Shown: piece after piece, positions 43,930 through 52,582 of the stretch
How positions within the stretch are numbered: the first letter of the stretch is position 1
Layout: every line of letters starts with the position of its first letter
From: Methanobrevibacter sp.
GTDB taxonomy: Archaea > Methanobacteriota > Methanobacteria > Methanobacteriales > Methanobacteriaceae
Length of the DNA: 64,000 nucleotides
Direction of reading: 5' to 3'
NCBI RefSeq assembly: GCF_017409525.1
Contig: NZ_JAFQSO010000002.1
Location: 1-64,000, forward strand
Notes under the pieces: model-generated
Seen by the model: only the letters and a program-made list of their open reading frames with translations
Databases searched by the model: none
What the model was told of the DNA's origin: nothing
Made by a program: the position numbers and the translations under genes

Positions 43930-46158
43930 AAGACTCTATTCATATCTATCTTTTTAATGGCATTTTTGGGAGTTTTTGTTTTTGCAGGGGTAGGCGGTGA
44001 ATCTGTCGGTCTTGAAGTTAATATAGACAATTATTATGAAGAGACTAACTTGGCTGACGGTTGGATTTATTCTCCTTATTTGAATGATTTGTTTTTAGAG
44101 CAAGTGAATCTTTTAGGTCCAACTACACAAATGGAAAGGCAATTAGTTGTTGATTCTGTAGCGGACTTTGAAAATGGTCCTGAAGTCACGCTGCACTTTG
44201 TTGAAAACAACACAATATCCAAATTCTATTTGCTGGAAGGTGAACCGTTAGACATTAATGACAGTGAGGGAGTGTGGCTTGATAAAAGCTTTGCTGATGC
44301 TAAAGGATTGGAAGTTGGGGACAACATCAGCTTTGAATGTGAAGGTTACACTATTGAAAAAGAAATTAAGGGATTGGGATACTCTCCAGAATATGTTTAT
44401 CATGCTTCATCCAATTCATTGTTGCCTGATTTTAACGAAATTGGTTTTGCTTACATGTCCTATAAGGCATTTCCAGAGGATACGGTTCCATATAATGTTT
44501 TAAATGTTAAATTTAAGGGCAGTCCTGATACTTTTGGCAAATTATTGGATTATCGGTTAGAGGGCTATTACAGCACATTCGTTGAAAGGTCTGAGCATCC
44601 AAGTGTTAATCAATTTTCACAGGAAATTACCAAACACAAAATGATGGCAGACGTTTTTCCGGTAGTGTTCATCATAATTACAATGTTGATTCTTTTCACA
44701 ACAATGACAAGGATTATTGCTCATCAGCGAACTCAAATAGGCATATTAAAAGCCAGCGGATTTAAAAACACAACGATAATGTGGCATTATATATCATATG
44801 GATTTTGGCCAGTTTTGATTGGATCGGTTTTAGGTTTGATTTTGGGGCCAATAATACTGCCTCAAATATTTCATCCGTCAATGGTTAGGACATATAAAAT
44901 GCCATTATGGAGTCCCGCTTGGGACATGACTTTCGTATATGTAATGGCTTTCATGGTTATAGTTTCACTTGTGGTTTCATATTATGCCATTTCGAGCATA
45001 ACAAATGAAAAGCCTTCCGACACTATAAAGCCCAAAGCGCCTAAGGCATCAACTTCAGGATTTATTGAAAAATCAAAGATTTGGAAAAGATTATCATTCA
45101 ACATTCGTTGGAATTATAGGGATGCTAAAAGAAATAAATTGAGAGGGATTATGACCATTATAGGGGTCATGGGTTGCAGTGCACTTTTAGTTGGCTCATT
45201 TGGTTTACATGATGGAATGAATGATATAAAAGAATGGGAATACAGTCAAATTAACCATTATGACTCGAAATTAGTAATCGATAATGCATCAGCATCGCAA
45301 ATTGATGTTGTTGTTGCTGAGGTTAATGGGGAAAGCATAATGGAAAAAGCTATTGAAATAGAATCAGATGATGTGAAAAAGTCGGGTTCGCTTCTGGTTT
45401 TAGATAGCACGGATTTAATAACACCAACAGATGATGATTGGAATAAAGTAGACATTGCAAATGATGAGGTTTCGATTTCAAAAAAAATGGCCGATATATT
45501 GGGAGTTGGTGTTGGCGACACTGTAAAGTGGCATATTATGGGTTCAAACAAATGGGTTGAAGTAAAAATTGATAAAATCCATGCAGACCCAATATCACAA
45601 GGTTTTATCATGTCTTCAGATAAGCTAGAGGAGTTGGGCTTAAATTACACACCAACAAGTGTGATTACCTCAGAGCATGTGGATGGAACATACGATGGCT
45701 TTAAAGAAACCAATCATCTCAGTGATATTGAAATTAGTTGGAGTGAGATAACCCAGACCATGTGGCTAATAATCTACGTATTGATGTTCTTTGCTTGTAC
45801 TCTAGCAATCATAGTTTTATATAATTTAGGATTGCTGTCCTTTACAGAAATTGAAAGGGAAATTTCAACTCTTAAAGTACTTGGATTTAAAAGCAATGAT
45901 TTGAGGAGATTGTTGTTAACCCAAAATCTATTTTTCACAGTTATTGGATTTATATTGGGCATACCGTTAGGTTTATATATTCTGACAGTAATGTGGCAGT
46001 CTTCAGGAGATTCATTTTGCATAGTACCTTCATTAACTCTTACAAATGTTATGTTAACTGCCATGATAACGTTTTCATTGTCAATTATTGTAAACCTAAT
46101 GTTTTCAAGTAAAATCAAGAAATTGGACATGGTCGAATCTCTGAAAGGGGCAGAATAG
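43891..46158 (+). CDS. FtsX-like ABC transporter permease (two FtsX units)
   Basis: 755 residues. The layout is one helix near the N terminus, a large external domain, three helices (about 250-370), a second external domain, then three more helices at the end. The helices carry the FtsX/MacB pattern (VFPVVFIIITMLILFTTMTRII, TQIGILKASGFKNTTI; LSFTEIEREISTLKVLGFKSNDL). It belongs to LolCDE/MacB-type exporters that move lipoproteins or signals, not a small solute. Ribosome site GGTGAG lies before the ATG. The ATPase partner is not in the window. Confidence 0.9.
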   Translation: MLAKKMIRDILNHKTLFISIFLMAFLGVFVFAGVGGESVGLEVNIDNYYEETNLADGWIYSPYLNDLFLEQVNLLGPTTQMERQLVVDSVADFENGPEVTLHFVENNTISKFYLLEGEPLDINDSEGVWLDKSFADAKGLEVGDNISFECEGYTIEKEIKGLGYSPEYVYHASSNSLLPDFNEIGFAYMSYKAFPEDTVPYNVLNVKFKGSPDTFGKLLDYRLEGYYSTFVERSEHPSVNQFSQEITKHKMMADVFPVVFIIITMLILFTTMTRIIAHQRTQIGILKASGFKNTTIMWHYISYGFWPVLIGSVLGLILGPIILPQIFHPSMVRTYKMPLWSPAWDMTFVYVMAFMVIVSLVVSYYAISSITNEKPSDTIKPKAPKASTSGFIEKSKIWKRLSFNIRWNYRDAKRNKLRGIMTIIGVMGCSALLVGSFGLHDGMNDIKEWEYSQINHYDSKLVIDNASASQIDVVVAEVNGESIMEKAIEIESDDVKKSGSLLVLDSTDLITPTDDDWNKVDIANDEVSISKKMADILGVGVGDTVKWHIMGSNKWVEVKIDKIHADPISQGFIMSSDKLEELGLNYTPTSVITSEHVDGTYDGFKETNHLSDIEISWSEITQTMWLIIYVLMFFACTLAIIVLYNLGLLSFTEIEREISTLKVLGFKSNDLRRLLLTQNLFFTVIGFILGIPLGLYILTVMWQSSGDSFCIVPSLTLTNVMLTAMITFSLSIIVNLMFSSKIKKLDMVESLKGAE

Positions 46159-46303
46159 ATTATGCTATCGAATTCAATTATTATATGCAAAATATTAAAT
46201 TAACTAAAAGAGATATATTAATGTGTAGCTACAGTTTTGAATAGCTATTATTTGATATTTTTTTCAATATGTCCTTTCGTAATTGGAAGGTTACTTATAA
46301 ATT

Positions 46304-46325
46304 CGGCAATTTCAATGCATTGCCG
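46304..46325 (+). promoter_or_regulatory. Leader hairpin upstream of SAP-domain gene
   Basis: CGGCAAT (46304-46310) and ATTGCCG (46319-46325) make a 7-bp stem with an 8-nt loop, 11 nt before the AGGGTG ribosome site of the gene at 46347. A second short hairpin of TAGCTA repeats lies about 80 nt upstream. It could affect translation. Confidence 0.3.
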
Positions 46326-46346
46326 GGAAATATAAAGGGTGTTTAA

Positions 46347-47282
46347 GTGAGTGAACAAAAATTAGAAGTATTCAATGTTTTGAATTTTTTAAACAGTGGT
46401 TATGAACTGGAAGACATTTTAAAAGAAGGTCAATTTGGAACTTTTTCATCTGCTGAAGATTGCATTCAATATTTGGTTGATGAAGGTTATCTTGAAGGGG
46501 ATGTGACCGTTAGCGCAAATGTAGAAGTAACTGCTGAGGCAATATCTAAAAAATACGTAGTTTCCGAACTTAAAGACATTTTAAGGGAAAATGGCCTAAA
46601 AGTTTCAGGAAAAAAACATGAATTGGTTGAAAGAGTATTGCCGGTATTGAAAGAAGCTAAAGATTCAAGAAATTTAAATGTGGCTGTTGAAAAGGAAAAA
46701 TCATATGATAATCTGGAATTGACTGACAAAGCATTCGAGTTTTTAAAAGAAAATGAATGGATAGACTTGTACATGTTTGCTCTTGTCGCATTCAGATTCG
46801 ATGATTATGAAACTTATGTAAAAGGGTCAAGCGCAGGCATAATAGAAACTGCATTAAATTTCTGCGATGAAATCCTTTCAAGAGCATTGGTTGCCAATCA
46901 ATTTCTGGTATTCATCGATGCGTTATCTGCAAAGGCGCATGTTTATGCATATGGCGGGGATTATGACTCATTCATGGATTATGATTTGCAAAGATATATA
47001 TTGGGTTTAAACCCTATCGTATTGGATGCTCAAAGTTATGCTTCCTATGATGTTATAAACGAAGCCAATATTATTAATTTAAGAAATGTCTTGGAAAAGC
47101 TAGAAATGGGCAGTTTAAAGAAAAGATTTGATAGAATTTGGAACATATGCAATATCAAGAGCATTACTGTGCCTAAAAAGACTTGCTATAAAATATTGCA
47201 AAAGGCTATTGCCGGTGCAGATATTGAAGAGCTTAACTTTGACTTGAAAGAGAAATATTTTGATAAAAAATTCGGAATCTAA
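46347..47282 (+). CDS. SAP-domain protein of unknown function
   Basis: 311 residues, GTG start with AGGGTG (46336-46341) upstream. Residues 70-105 form a SAP motif (SELKDILRENGLKVSGKKHELVERVL), which binds DNA or RNA. The rest is helical without a known pattern. The first 60 residues may form another small helical domain. It is followed after 3 nt by the DUF998 gene. A leader hairpin precedes it. The SAP domain suggests nucleic-acid binding; the partner is unknown. Confidence 0.75.
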   Translation: MSEQKLEVFNVLNFLNSGYELEDILKEGQFGTFSSAEDCIQYLVDEGYLEGDVTVSANVEVTAEAISKKYVVSELKDILRENGLKVSGKKHELVERVLPVLKEAKDSRNLNVAVEKEKSYDNLELTDKAFEFLKENEWIDLYMFALVAFRFDDYETYVKGSSAGIIETALNFCDEILSRALVANQFLVFIDALSAKAHVYAYGGDYDSFMDYDLQRYILGLNPIVLDAQSYASYDVINEANIINLRNVLEKLEMGSLKKRFDRIWNICNIKSITVPKKTCYKILQKAIAGADIEELNFDLKEKYFDKKFGI

Positions 47283-47285
47283 AAA

Positions 47286-47870
47286 ATGAAATCTAAAGTT
47301 GCCGGATATGTCCTTATAATTGGTAGTTTATATTATATTATAGCTGAAGCCATCTCTGCAACTTTTTTCAATTCCTCTTTGATGAGTACTTATCTTTTCC
47401 ATACAATATCCGAATTGGGCATTCCCAATGCCAATTCCCCATTGTTTTGGTTAATGAACAGTGCTTTCATTTTAATTGGTTTAACCCTTATTTTTGGTTA
47501 TTTTTATAAATTTAGAGATTTCATTATTAAAAATAAAATCGTTTGTTCTGTTTTGGCATTAGTGACCGCTTTCGGTGTCATTATTGTTGGTCTCATTCAT
47601 GGCGGCAATCCATTGACTTCCGGTTACCATACCTTGGGGGCAGTAATGGCAATTTTGGGCGGAAATGTATTGTTGGTCTTAATTTCAAGATCTATGAATA
47701 ACTTTGGCAAATATCAAAAAGCCACATTAACGTTAGGCATTTTTGGATTAATAGCTTTTTGGATATTGTTTTTCAACATGGAAAGCATCTACATGCCTGT
47801 TTTTGAGAGATTGTCCGTTTATACTTTGGTCATATGGAGTTTCATAACAGGGGTCTATCTGATTAAATGA
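47286..47870 (+). CDS. DUF998 family membrane protein
   Basis: 194 residues with six membrane helices. The start GYVLIIGSLYYIIAEAIS, FHTISELGIPNANSPLFWLMNSAF and LIHGGNPLTSGYHTLGA fit DUF998, a family of small membrane proteins of unknown role. It follows the SAP gene by 3 nt, likely in the same transcript. Confidence 0.85.
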   Translation: MKSKVAGYVLIIGSLYYIIAEAISATFFNSSLMSTYLFHTISELGIPNANSPLFWLMNSAFILIGLTLIFGYFYKFRDFIIKNKIVCSVLALVTAFGVIIVGLIHGGNPLTSGYHTLGAVMAILGGNVLLVLISRSMNNFGKYQKATLTLGIFGLIAFWILFFNMESIYMPVFERLSVYTLVIWSFITGVYLIK

Positions 47871-47942
47871 GATTTTCAGGTAACCTTTTTTTCACTAAAA
47901 GTTTAAATAGTCCTTTGAATAATTATAGTTAAAGGTGATAAT

Positions 47943-48191
47943 ATGGTAAATCTAGATAAAGCTATTGAAGAAGAAATTTTGGCAATCGTCGAAAAATACC
48001 AAAAAGAAAACACAAAACTTCTAAACTACCTGATTACTGATGATGAGATTACCTTTTTCTCCCCATTGGGAAATGGTAAGGCAATAACTGCAGAAGATTT
48101 GCAAAAAGTTGCTGATATCTTAAAAGGTTCATTCATCGGAATGGAAATTGTAAATCAGGAATACAGGTTTAAATTCAAAATGGGTTTGTAG
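47943..48191 (+). CDS. Unknown small acidic protein
   Basis: 82 residues. The first 30 are helical (LDKAIEEEILAIVEKYQKENTKLL), the rest mixed, ending KFKMGL. AAGGTGAT (47932-47939) gives a good ribosome site. No family recognised. Convergent with the QueG-like gene downstream. Confidence 0.7.
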   Translation: MVNLDKAIEEEILAIVEKYQKENTKLLNYLITDDEITFFSPLGNGKAITAEDLQKVADILKGSFIGMEIVNQEYRFKFKMGL

Positions 48192-48250
48192 GAGTTGCAT
48201 TTAACTCCTAACTTACTTTTTTTTAAAATCCTCAGGATACAATTCATATT

Positions 48251-48949
48251 TTATTGCTCATTTTCATTTTTTAAGTACTCTTGTGTGAGCTTGCATTCGC
48301 TCATGCACTTTGTGCAGCCAAGCCCTGCCTTGTATTGGTCCATTATATATTCAAAGCAGGCATCAATATCAATAATGTCTTCTCTATCTAATCTATCATT
48401 CCATTTTTGAGGGTTGATTGCATTAACAGGGCATGCTTCCTGACAATTAGTGCATTCCTCACACTCTGAATCGGTAATGGGTTCTCCAAAATCCATAGGC
48501 ATATCAGTTAATATTGCACCTAAAACAACTGCTGAGCCGTATTCTGGAGTTACAAACAGTGCAGAGCGTCCAATCCAGCCAAGACCTGATTTGGTGGCTA
48601 TTGTTTTATAAGGCAATATGCTTAATAGCTTTTTCATGTCACATTCATTTCTTGTCATGGTCAATGCAAAGGCATCATATCCAAGGCGTTTAATGTATTC
48701 CTCGCCTTTAATGGCAATTTTACTTAATTCGGCGACTTTCGCATGAAAGCACTTCCAATATGCTTCATAATCTTCATCTTCAACTAGATGCATGGCCTTT
48801 TTGGGTAATTTCATAACCAAGCTTATTCCATTTGGCAGATCAACTAAATCACTAGCCAGTCCATCAACATTTGCATAGCCGACCTTGCTTGCACCAAGTC
48901 CAAGAAGATATTTTTTAACTTCATCCATATACTTAATTTTATAAACCAT
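48251..48949 (-). CDS. Epoxyqueuosine-reductase-like 4Fe-4S protein
   Basis: 232 residues. The C-terminal half has CEECTNCQEACPVNAINPQKWN and CTKCMSEC, the double-cluster arrangement of QueG-like proteins. The segment KSGLGWIGRSALFVTPEYGSAVVLGAILTD is also typical. It is shorter than full QueG and lacks its HEAT-like end, so it may act in another reduction. Archaea make archaeosine rather than queuosine, which supports a different role. Start either ATG at 48949 or 48928. Confidence 0.82.
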   Translation of the reverse strand: MVYKIKYMDEVKKYLLGLGASKVGYANVDGLASDLVDLPNGISLVMKLPKKAMHLVEDEDYEAYWKCFHAKVAELSKIAIKGEEYIKRLGYDAFALTMTRNECDMKKLLSILPYKTIATKSGLGWIGRSALFVTPEYGSAVVLGAILTDMPMDFGEPITDSECEECTNCQEACPVNAINPQKWNDRLDREDIIDIDACFEYIMDQYKAGLGCTKCMSECKLTQEYLKNENEQ

Positions 48950-48977
48950 AAAATAAAATATTAATTGTAGTGATTAA

Positions 48978-49841
48978 ATGAAAGATATAGATGTTTTAAT
49001 TGAAGCTTTGCCTTATATCAAAAAGTTTCATGATAAAAAAATTTTAATTAAATATGGTGGACATGCAATGGTGGATGATGAAGCAAAGTCATCTACGGCT
49101 CGCGATACTGTTTTACTAAAATATGTGGGAATGAAACCTCTTATTGTTCATGGTGGAGGTCCTGAAATTTCAAGATCAATGGATAAATTAGGAAAAGAAC
49201 CTAAATTTATTAAGGGACTTCGTGTAACTGATGAGGAGACCATGGAAATTATTGAAATGGTGCTGGTCGGTAAAATCTCAACCGAGATAGTTTCTGAGTT
49301 AATCAAGCATGATGGTGAAGCAATAAGTTTATCAGGAAAGGATTCAAGTTTAATTTTTGCCCATAAAAAGCAGGCAAGCAAAATCGATGAGGAGATTGTT
49401 GATTTGGGTCTTGTCGGTGAAGTTGATTGTATAAACACAGATTTGCTTGACATGTTCATAGATAACGATTATATTCCTGTAATATCTCCAGTGGGCATTG
49501 CAGAAGACGGAACCAGCTTGAATCTAAATGCAGATACTGCAGCGGGTGAAGTCGCAGGTGCGATAGGTGCAGAAAAGTTAATAATTCTAACTGATGTTCC
49601 GGGTGTTTTAAGAGACCCAAATGATCCAGAGTCATTGATTCAAAAAATTAATGTCGATGAGATTCCAGGTTTAATTGAAGAAGGCATCATTTCAGGCGGA
49701 ATGATTCCAAAAATTGAAACCTGTGTTCATGCCATTGAAAATGGTGTTCAATCATGCCACATTATCGACGGGCGTAAAAAACACTCTTTGCTTTTAGAAA
49801 TATTTACCACTGATGGTATTGGAACTATGATTTCTAAATAA
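48978..49841 (+). CDS. argB: Acetylglutamate kinase
   Basis: 287 residues. The amino-acid-kinase start [12 protein letters not shown], the VHGGGPEIS loop, [39 protein letters not shown] and GGMIPKIE motifs are complete. It phosphorylates N-acetylglutamate, the second step of arginine synthesis, using the acetylglutamate supplied by ArgJ (36297). It ends 26 nt before the left end of the IS1182-family element, which has not damaged it. Confidence 0.96.
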   Translation: MKDIDVLIEALPYIKKFHDKKILIKYGGHAMVDDEAKSSTARDTVLLKYVGMKPLIVHGGGPEISRSMDKLGKEPKFIKGLRVTDEETMEIIEMVLVGKISTEIVSELIKHDGEAISLSGKDSSLIFAHKKQASKIDEEIVDLGLVGEVDCINTDLLDMFIDNDYIPVISPVGIAEDGTSLNLNADTAAGEVAGAIGAEKLIILTDVPGVLRDPNDPESLIQKINVDEIPGLIEEGIISGGMIPKIETCVHAIENGVQSCHIIDGRKKHSLLLEIFTTDGIGTMISK

Positions 49842-49867
49842 TCATAGTTTTATTCTTTTTTTTTAAT

Positions 49868-49883
49868 TTTGAGGATGTGACGC
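49868..49883 (+). repeat. Left terminal inverted repeat of IS1182-family element
   Basis: TTTGAGGATGTGACGC, matching the inverted right end (TTTGAGGATGTAACAC) at 14 of 16 positions. Confidence 0.8.
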
Positions 49884-49937
49884 AAAATTTTTAATTGAAT
49901 TTTGTGTTTTTGATTTTTTTTATAGTTTTTCTTATTT

Positions 49938-51488
49938 TTAGTTGTTTTTTCTGTTTATTTCATTGTATATTCTTTTTAAGTTATGTCCGATTGTGTATAG
50001 TTTGAATTCTGTGTTTGTGTTTTTTATTCCTGTTGTGGTGAATTCATGCAGTTTCATATTTTGTTTTATGTGTGCAAATGGTAGTTCTGCTGTTTTTGAT
50101 CGTTTTTTGTAGATTTTTTGTGCCCAGTCTGTTTCCATTTTCCGTTGCATTCTGATTTTGGAAGGGTTTCCATAGTCTTGAATTGTTCTGTAGTTCTTTT
50201 TCTTGCAGCAGATTTCTTTCATTATGCAGTTTTTGCATTCGTTTGTCCAATAGGTTATTCTTTGTTTGTTTTTGTATTCGTATGTTTTTCTTCGATATAA
50301 AATTTCGCCCAAAGGGCAGATATAGGTTTCAATTTCAGCATCGTAAGTGAAATTGTCTTTTTTGAATGGTTTATCCCATAGATTGTACTTTTTTTCTTTT
50401 CTTGAGAGTTTTCTTGTGGATATGTATCCATCAAGTCCTTTTTCTTCGAGATAGGTTGTGTTTTCATCTGTGGAATATCCATTATCAGCACTGAATTGGA
50501 AATTAGAAGGCATTTCATCGTAAATTCCTTCTAAATTGCTTTCTAATTGTTCTATTGATGGAATTAGTTCGAAATGGTCTGTTGGATTTTGTGTTACGTA
50601 TGATGAAAGTATTATTCCTTTGTATTCGTCTACAATGATTTGTGCATTGTAATCCCATTCCCATTTGCCTTTTTTATTCATCATCAAGCGAGCATCAGGG
50701 TCATTAATACCAATTACATCTTTTGGTGACTCTTTTACTTTTTCTTCGAGTTCATTGAGTTTTTTTAAAACTTTTTCCGGATTTTTTTCAGCCTGTTTTA
50801 AAAGATTTAAACTTGAAGAACGCAATTTATCTTTGTTTCTATTATCTTTAGAAGATTTTTCTATTTCTTTTACTGTTTTTTTGAATTTTTCTTTGTCAGT
50901 TAAGGATTCTGGAACACTATTTCCAGATTCATCTCCAAGTTCTTCATCTTCTTGTTGATCTCTTTCAATACTTTTTTGGAGGTGTTCTTTCATGATTTTG
51001 ATTTGATTTTCATCTGTTAATTTGTTAATTGATGTTTTTGCTTTGATTTTAGTTCCGTCCAAGCTCAAATGATGGATTTTTATTAAATCATTATCTTTTG
51101 CAATTTTAATGGTTGTTTTGAATGCTTCGTCGATTAAATCGGAATATTCGACTTTAAATCTTGCTATTGTCCTATATGGTGGTTTTTCCATTGCTGCAAG
51201 ATACATATATGCAATGTCCGTACGTGTTTTCCTCTCAATTTCCCTTGAAGATAATCCCCCATCGAAAACACTCATTAAAATGAGTCTAAGCAATAATTCG
51301 CGCGGATAAGCAAATTCACCAGGAGTTCCACGAAACTCCTGGTTCGCTTTCGAACAATCAATTAAATCAACCACATTTTTAATAAAATAACACGGATGAT
51401 CTTTAGGAATCAAATTCCGCAAGTCCAACGGGACTAACATACTCTGATTAATATTATCATCTTTCAAAACCATGAATAAAACAACCAT
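49938..51488 (-). CDS. IS1182-family transposase, apparently intact
   Basis: 516 residues, or 511 from the ATG at 51473. DUF772-like N-terminal region (YAYPRELLLRLILMSVFDG is the core), DDE residues in SLDGTKIKAK, FSADNGYSTDENT and ELPFAHIKQNMKLHEF, and a Cys-rich zinc-like insert (CKNCIMKEICCKKK). It cuts and pastes the surrounding element. No frameshift is seen, so it may be active. No ribosome site is obvious before either ATG, which is usual for IS genes held at low expression. Confidence 0.92.
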   Translation of the reverse strand: MVVLFMVLKDDNINQSMLVPLDLRNLIPKDHPCYFIKNVVDLIDCSKANQEFRGTPGEFAYPRELLLRLILMSVFDGGLSSREIERKTRTDIAYMYLAAMEKPPYRTIARFKVEYSDLIDEAFKTTIKIAKDNDLIKIHHLSLDGTKIKAKTSINKLTDENQIKIMKEHLQKSIERDQQEDEELGDESGNSVPESLTDKEKFKKTVKEIEKSSKDNRNKDKLRSSSLNLLKQAEKNPEKVLKKLNELEEKVKESPKDVIGINDPDARLMMNKKGKWEWDYNAQIIVDEYKGIILSSYVTQNPTDHFELIPSIEQLESNLEGIYDEMPSNFQFSADNGYSTDENTTYLEEKGLDGYISTRKLSRKEKKYNLWDKPFKKDNFTYDAEIETYICPLGEILYRRKTYEYKNKQRITYWTNECKNCIMKEICCKKKNYRTIQDYGNPSKIRMQRKMETDWAQKIYKKRSKTAELPFAHIKQNMKLHEFTTTGIKNTNTEFKLYTIGHNLKRIYNEINRKNN

Positions 51489-51580
51489 AAATATTAATAT
51501 CTATAATAAAAGATTGTACTTCATAGTATATAAAATTAAAGAAAAAATAAGCAAAATAAAATTAAAAAAATAGTGACTTC

Positions 51581-51596
51581 GTGTTACATCCTCAAA
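51581..51596 (-). repeat. Right terminal inverted repeat of IS1182-family element
   Basis: GTGTTACATCCTCAAA on the plus strand, the inverted partner of 49868-49883. Confidence 0.8.
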
Positions 51597-51597
51597 T

Positions 51598-52117
51598 TTA
51601 AGATAGTAAAGTAAAAACTTTAAACGGCAGGTTTCTATCCTGAATACCCTCCAGATTCGAAAAACATTAAAATATTCCTCATTAAATGTTCCGAATCCAT
51701 GATTTCCATGTTGTTCTAGCATTGCCTTCTGTTAAATCGAATACCTATGTTGTTATTGTCATTCTTTTGGTTTTGGATTTAATTTGGATTTTGATTGCCA
51801 TGAAAAATTCCTGCCTCTGATGGCAGACAATTCCTCCAAAAAGGAGCAGCCGCTGAACAGGCACCCGATATATCTTGCATTGTAACGTTCCAACCAGCTA
51901 TGGGAGAAATGTCCTTCAATGCGCAAATGATTAAAAAAATCATCAAAAGTTGACATTATAAACAATGGAAGAAATATATGTCATGAAAGGTTTAATAATA
52001 TGAAAGGTATATTATAATATAATTATCATTTCATTAAACAATCTATAAGCAAAACCTTTTAAAATTGACTCTTCAAGACTTAATTTCATAATATTATGAA
52101 AAATTTGATTAGGTGAT
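51598..52117. other. Gene-free interval with probable gene debris
   Basis: No full gene. A plus-strand piece at 51670-51795 encodes a start and a hydrophobic helix. A second plus-strand piece at 51804-51953 encodes 49 residues with coding-like composition (DGRQFLQKGAAAEQAPD, CIVTFQPAMGEMS), ending in TGA and lying in another frame. Base composition here is richer in G and C than normal intergenic DNA. The last 150 bp are AT-rich promoter sequence for the YCII gene. Confidence 0.4.
51804..51953 (+). pseudogene. Possible C-terminal fragment of a broken gene
   Basis: Open for 49 codons after a TGA at 51801, with protein-like sequence ending NAQMIKKIIKS then a stop. No start or ribosome site. 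The upstream piece (51670-51795) is in a different frame. I do not recognise the parent family. It may be what remains of a gene lost in the region of IS insertion. Confidence 0.3.
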
Positions 52118-52123
52118 ATGATG

Positions 52124-52444
52124 ATGAAAGCATATGCGGTTGTATCTCATTTCAGAGATGACATACCCGAACAAAAAGAAGTAATGAAAATTTTAAAAGA
52201 GCATTTGAAATATTTCGCAAAATGTAGTGAAGAAGGCAAAGTTCTTATTGCAGGTCCTCATGCTTTGGAAGACGGTTCCTTTGGTGGAGGCGGAGTCATG
52301 GTATTGAAAACCAATTCAAAAGAAGAAGCTGAAGAGCTCATGGCTAACGATCCGTTTGTAACAGGAAACATTGTAGATTATACAATCTATGAATTTAGAG
52401 TAGTTAATCTAAGACCTGAATTAGAAGAATGGTTTAAATCATAA
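52124..52444 (+). CDS. YCII-related domain protein
   Basis: 106 residues from the third of three consecutive ATGs (52118, 52121, 52124); GGTGA at 52112-52116 has proper spacing only to the later ones. The fold reads KAYAVVSHFRDDIPEQK, LKYFAKCSEEGKVLIAGPHALEDGSFGGGGVMVL, DPFVTGNIVDYTIYEFRVV, with His and Asp in the YciI-type positions. YciI proteins are small putative enzymes with unknown substrates. Monocistronic. Confidence 0.85.
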   Translation: MKAYAVVSHFRDDIPEQKEVMKILKEHLKYFAKCSEEGKVLIAGPHALEDGSFGGGGVMVLKTNSKEEAEELMANDPFVTGNIVDYTIYEFRVVNLRPELEEWFKS

Positions 52445-52582
52445 CCTTCATTTTTTTCTTTTTTTCTTTAATTTTTTAATTTTTAAGATTGCTTTGCCTT
52501 TGCTGCTTTTAATAAATCTATAATTAAATATATAGAAAAAGCAACTAAAAAAAATAAGTCCACGAAATTGTTTTAAGAAAGT

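Larger units (their letters stand above)
49867..51597. mobile_element. Complete IS1182-family insertion sequence, about 1.73 kb
   Basis: Terminal inverted repeats: left TTTGAGGATGTGACGC (49868-49883), right GTGTTACATCCTCAAA (51581-51596), which read inwards differ at two positions. TTAA lies directly outside both ends (49863-49866 and 51598-51601), a possible 4-bp target duplication. Between them is one intact leftward transposase. The element sits between argB and debris before the YCII gene. Confidence 0.85.

Noticed and set aside
48251-48949. Genuine queuosine biosynthesis enzyme
   Set aside because: It is shorter than QueG and archaea of this group use archaeosine; only the Fe-S reductase relationship is supported.
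51501-51722. Minus-strand frame crossing the right end of the IS element
   Set aside because: It runs through the terminal repeat into debris, so it is an accidental frame rather than a gene.
51759-51965. Minus-strand 68-codon frame in the debris region
   Set aside because: A plus-strand frame in the same place looks more protein-like, and the minus frame lacks a ribosome site or recognisable motif.
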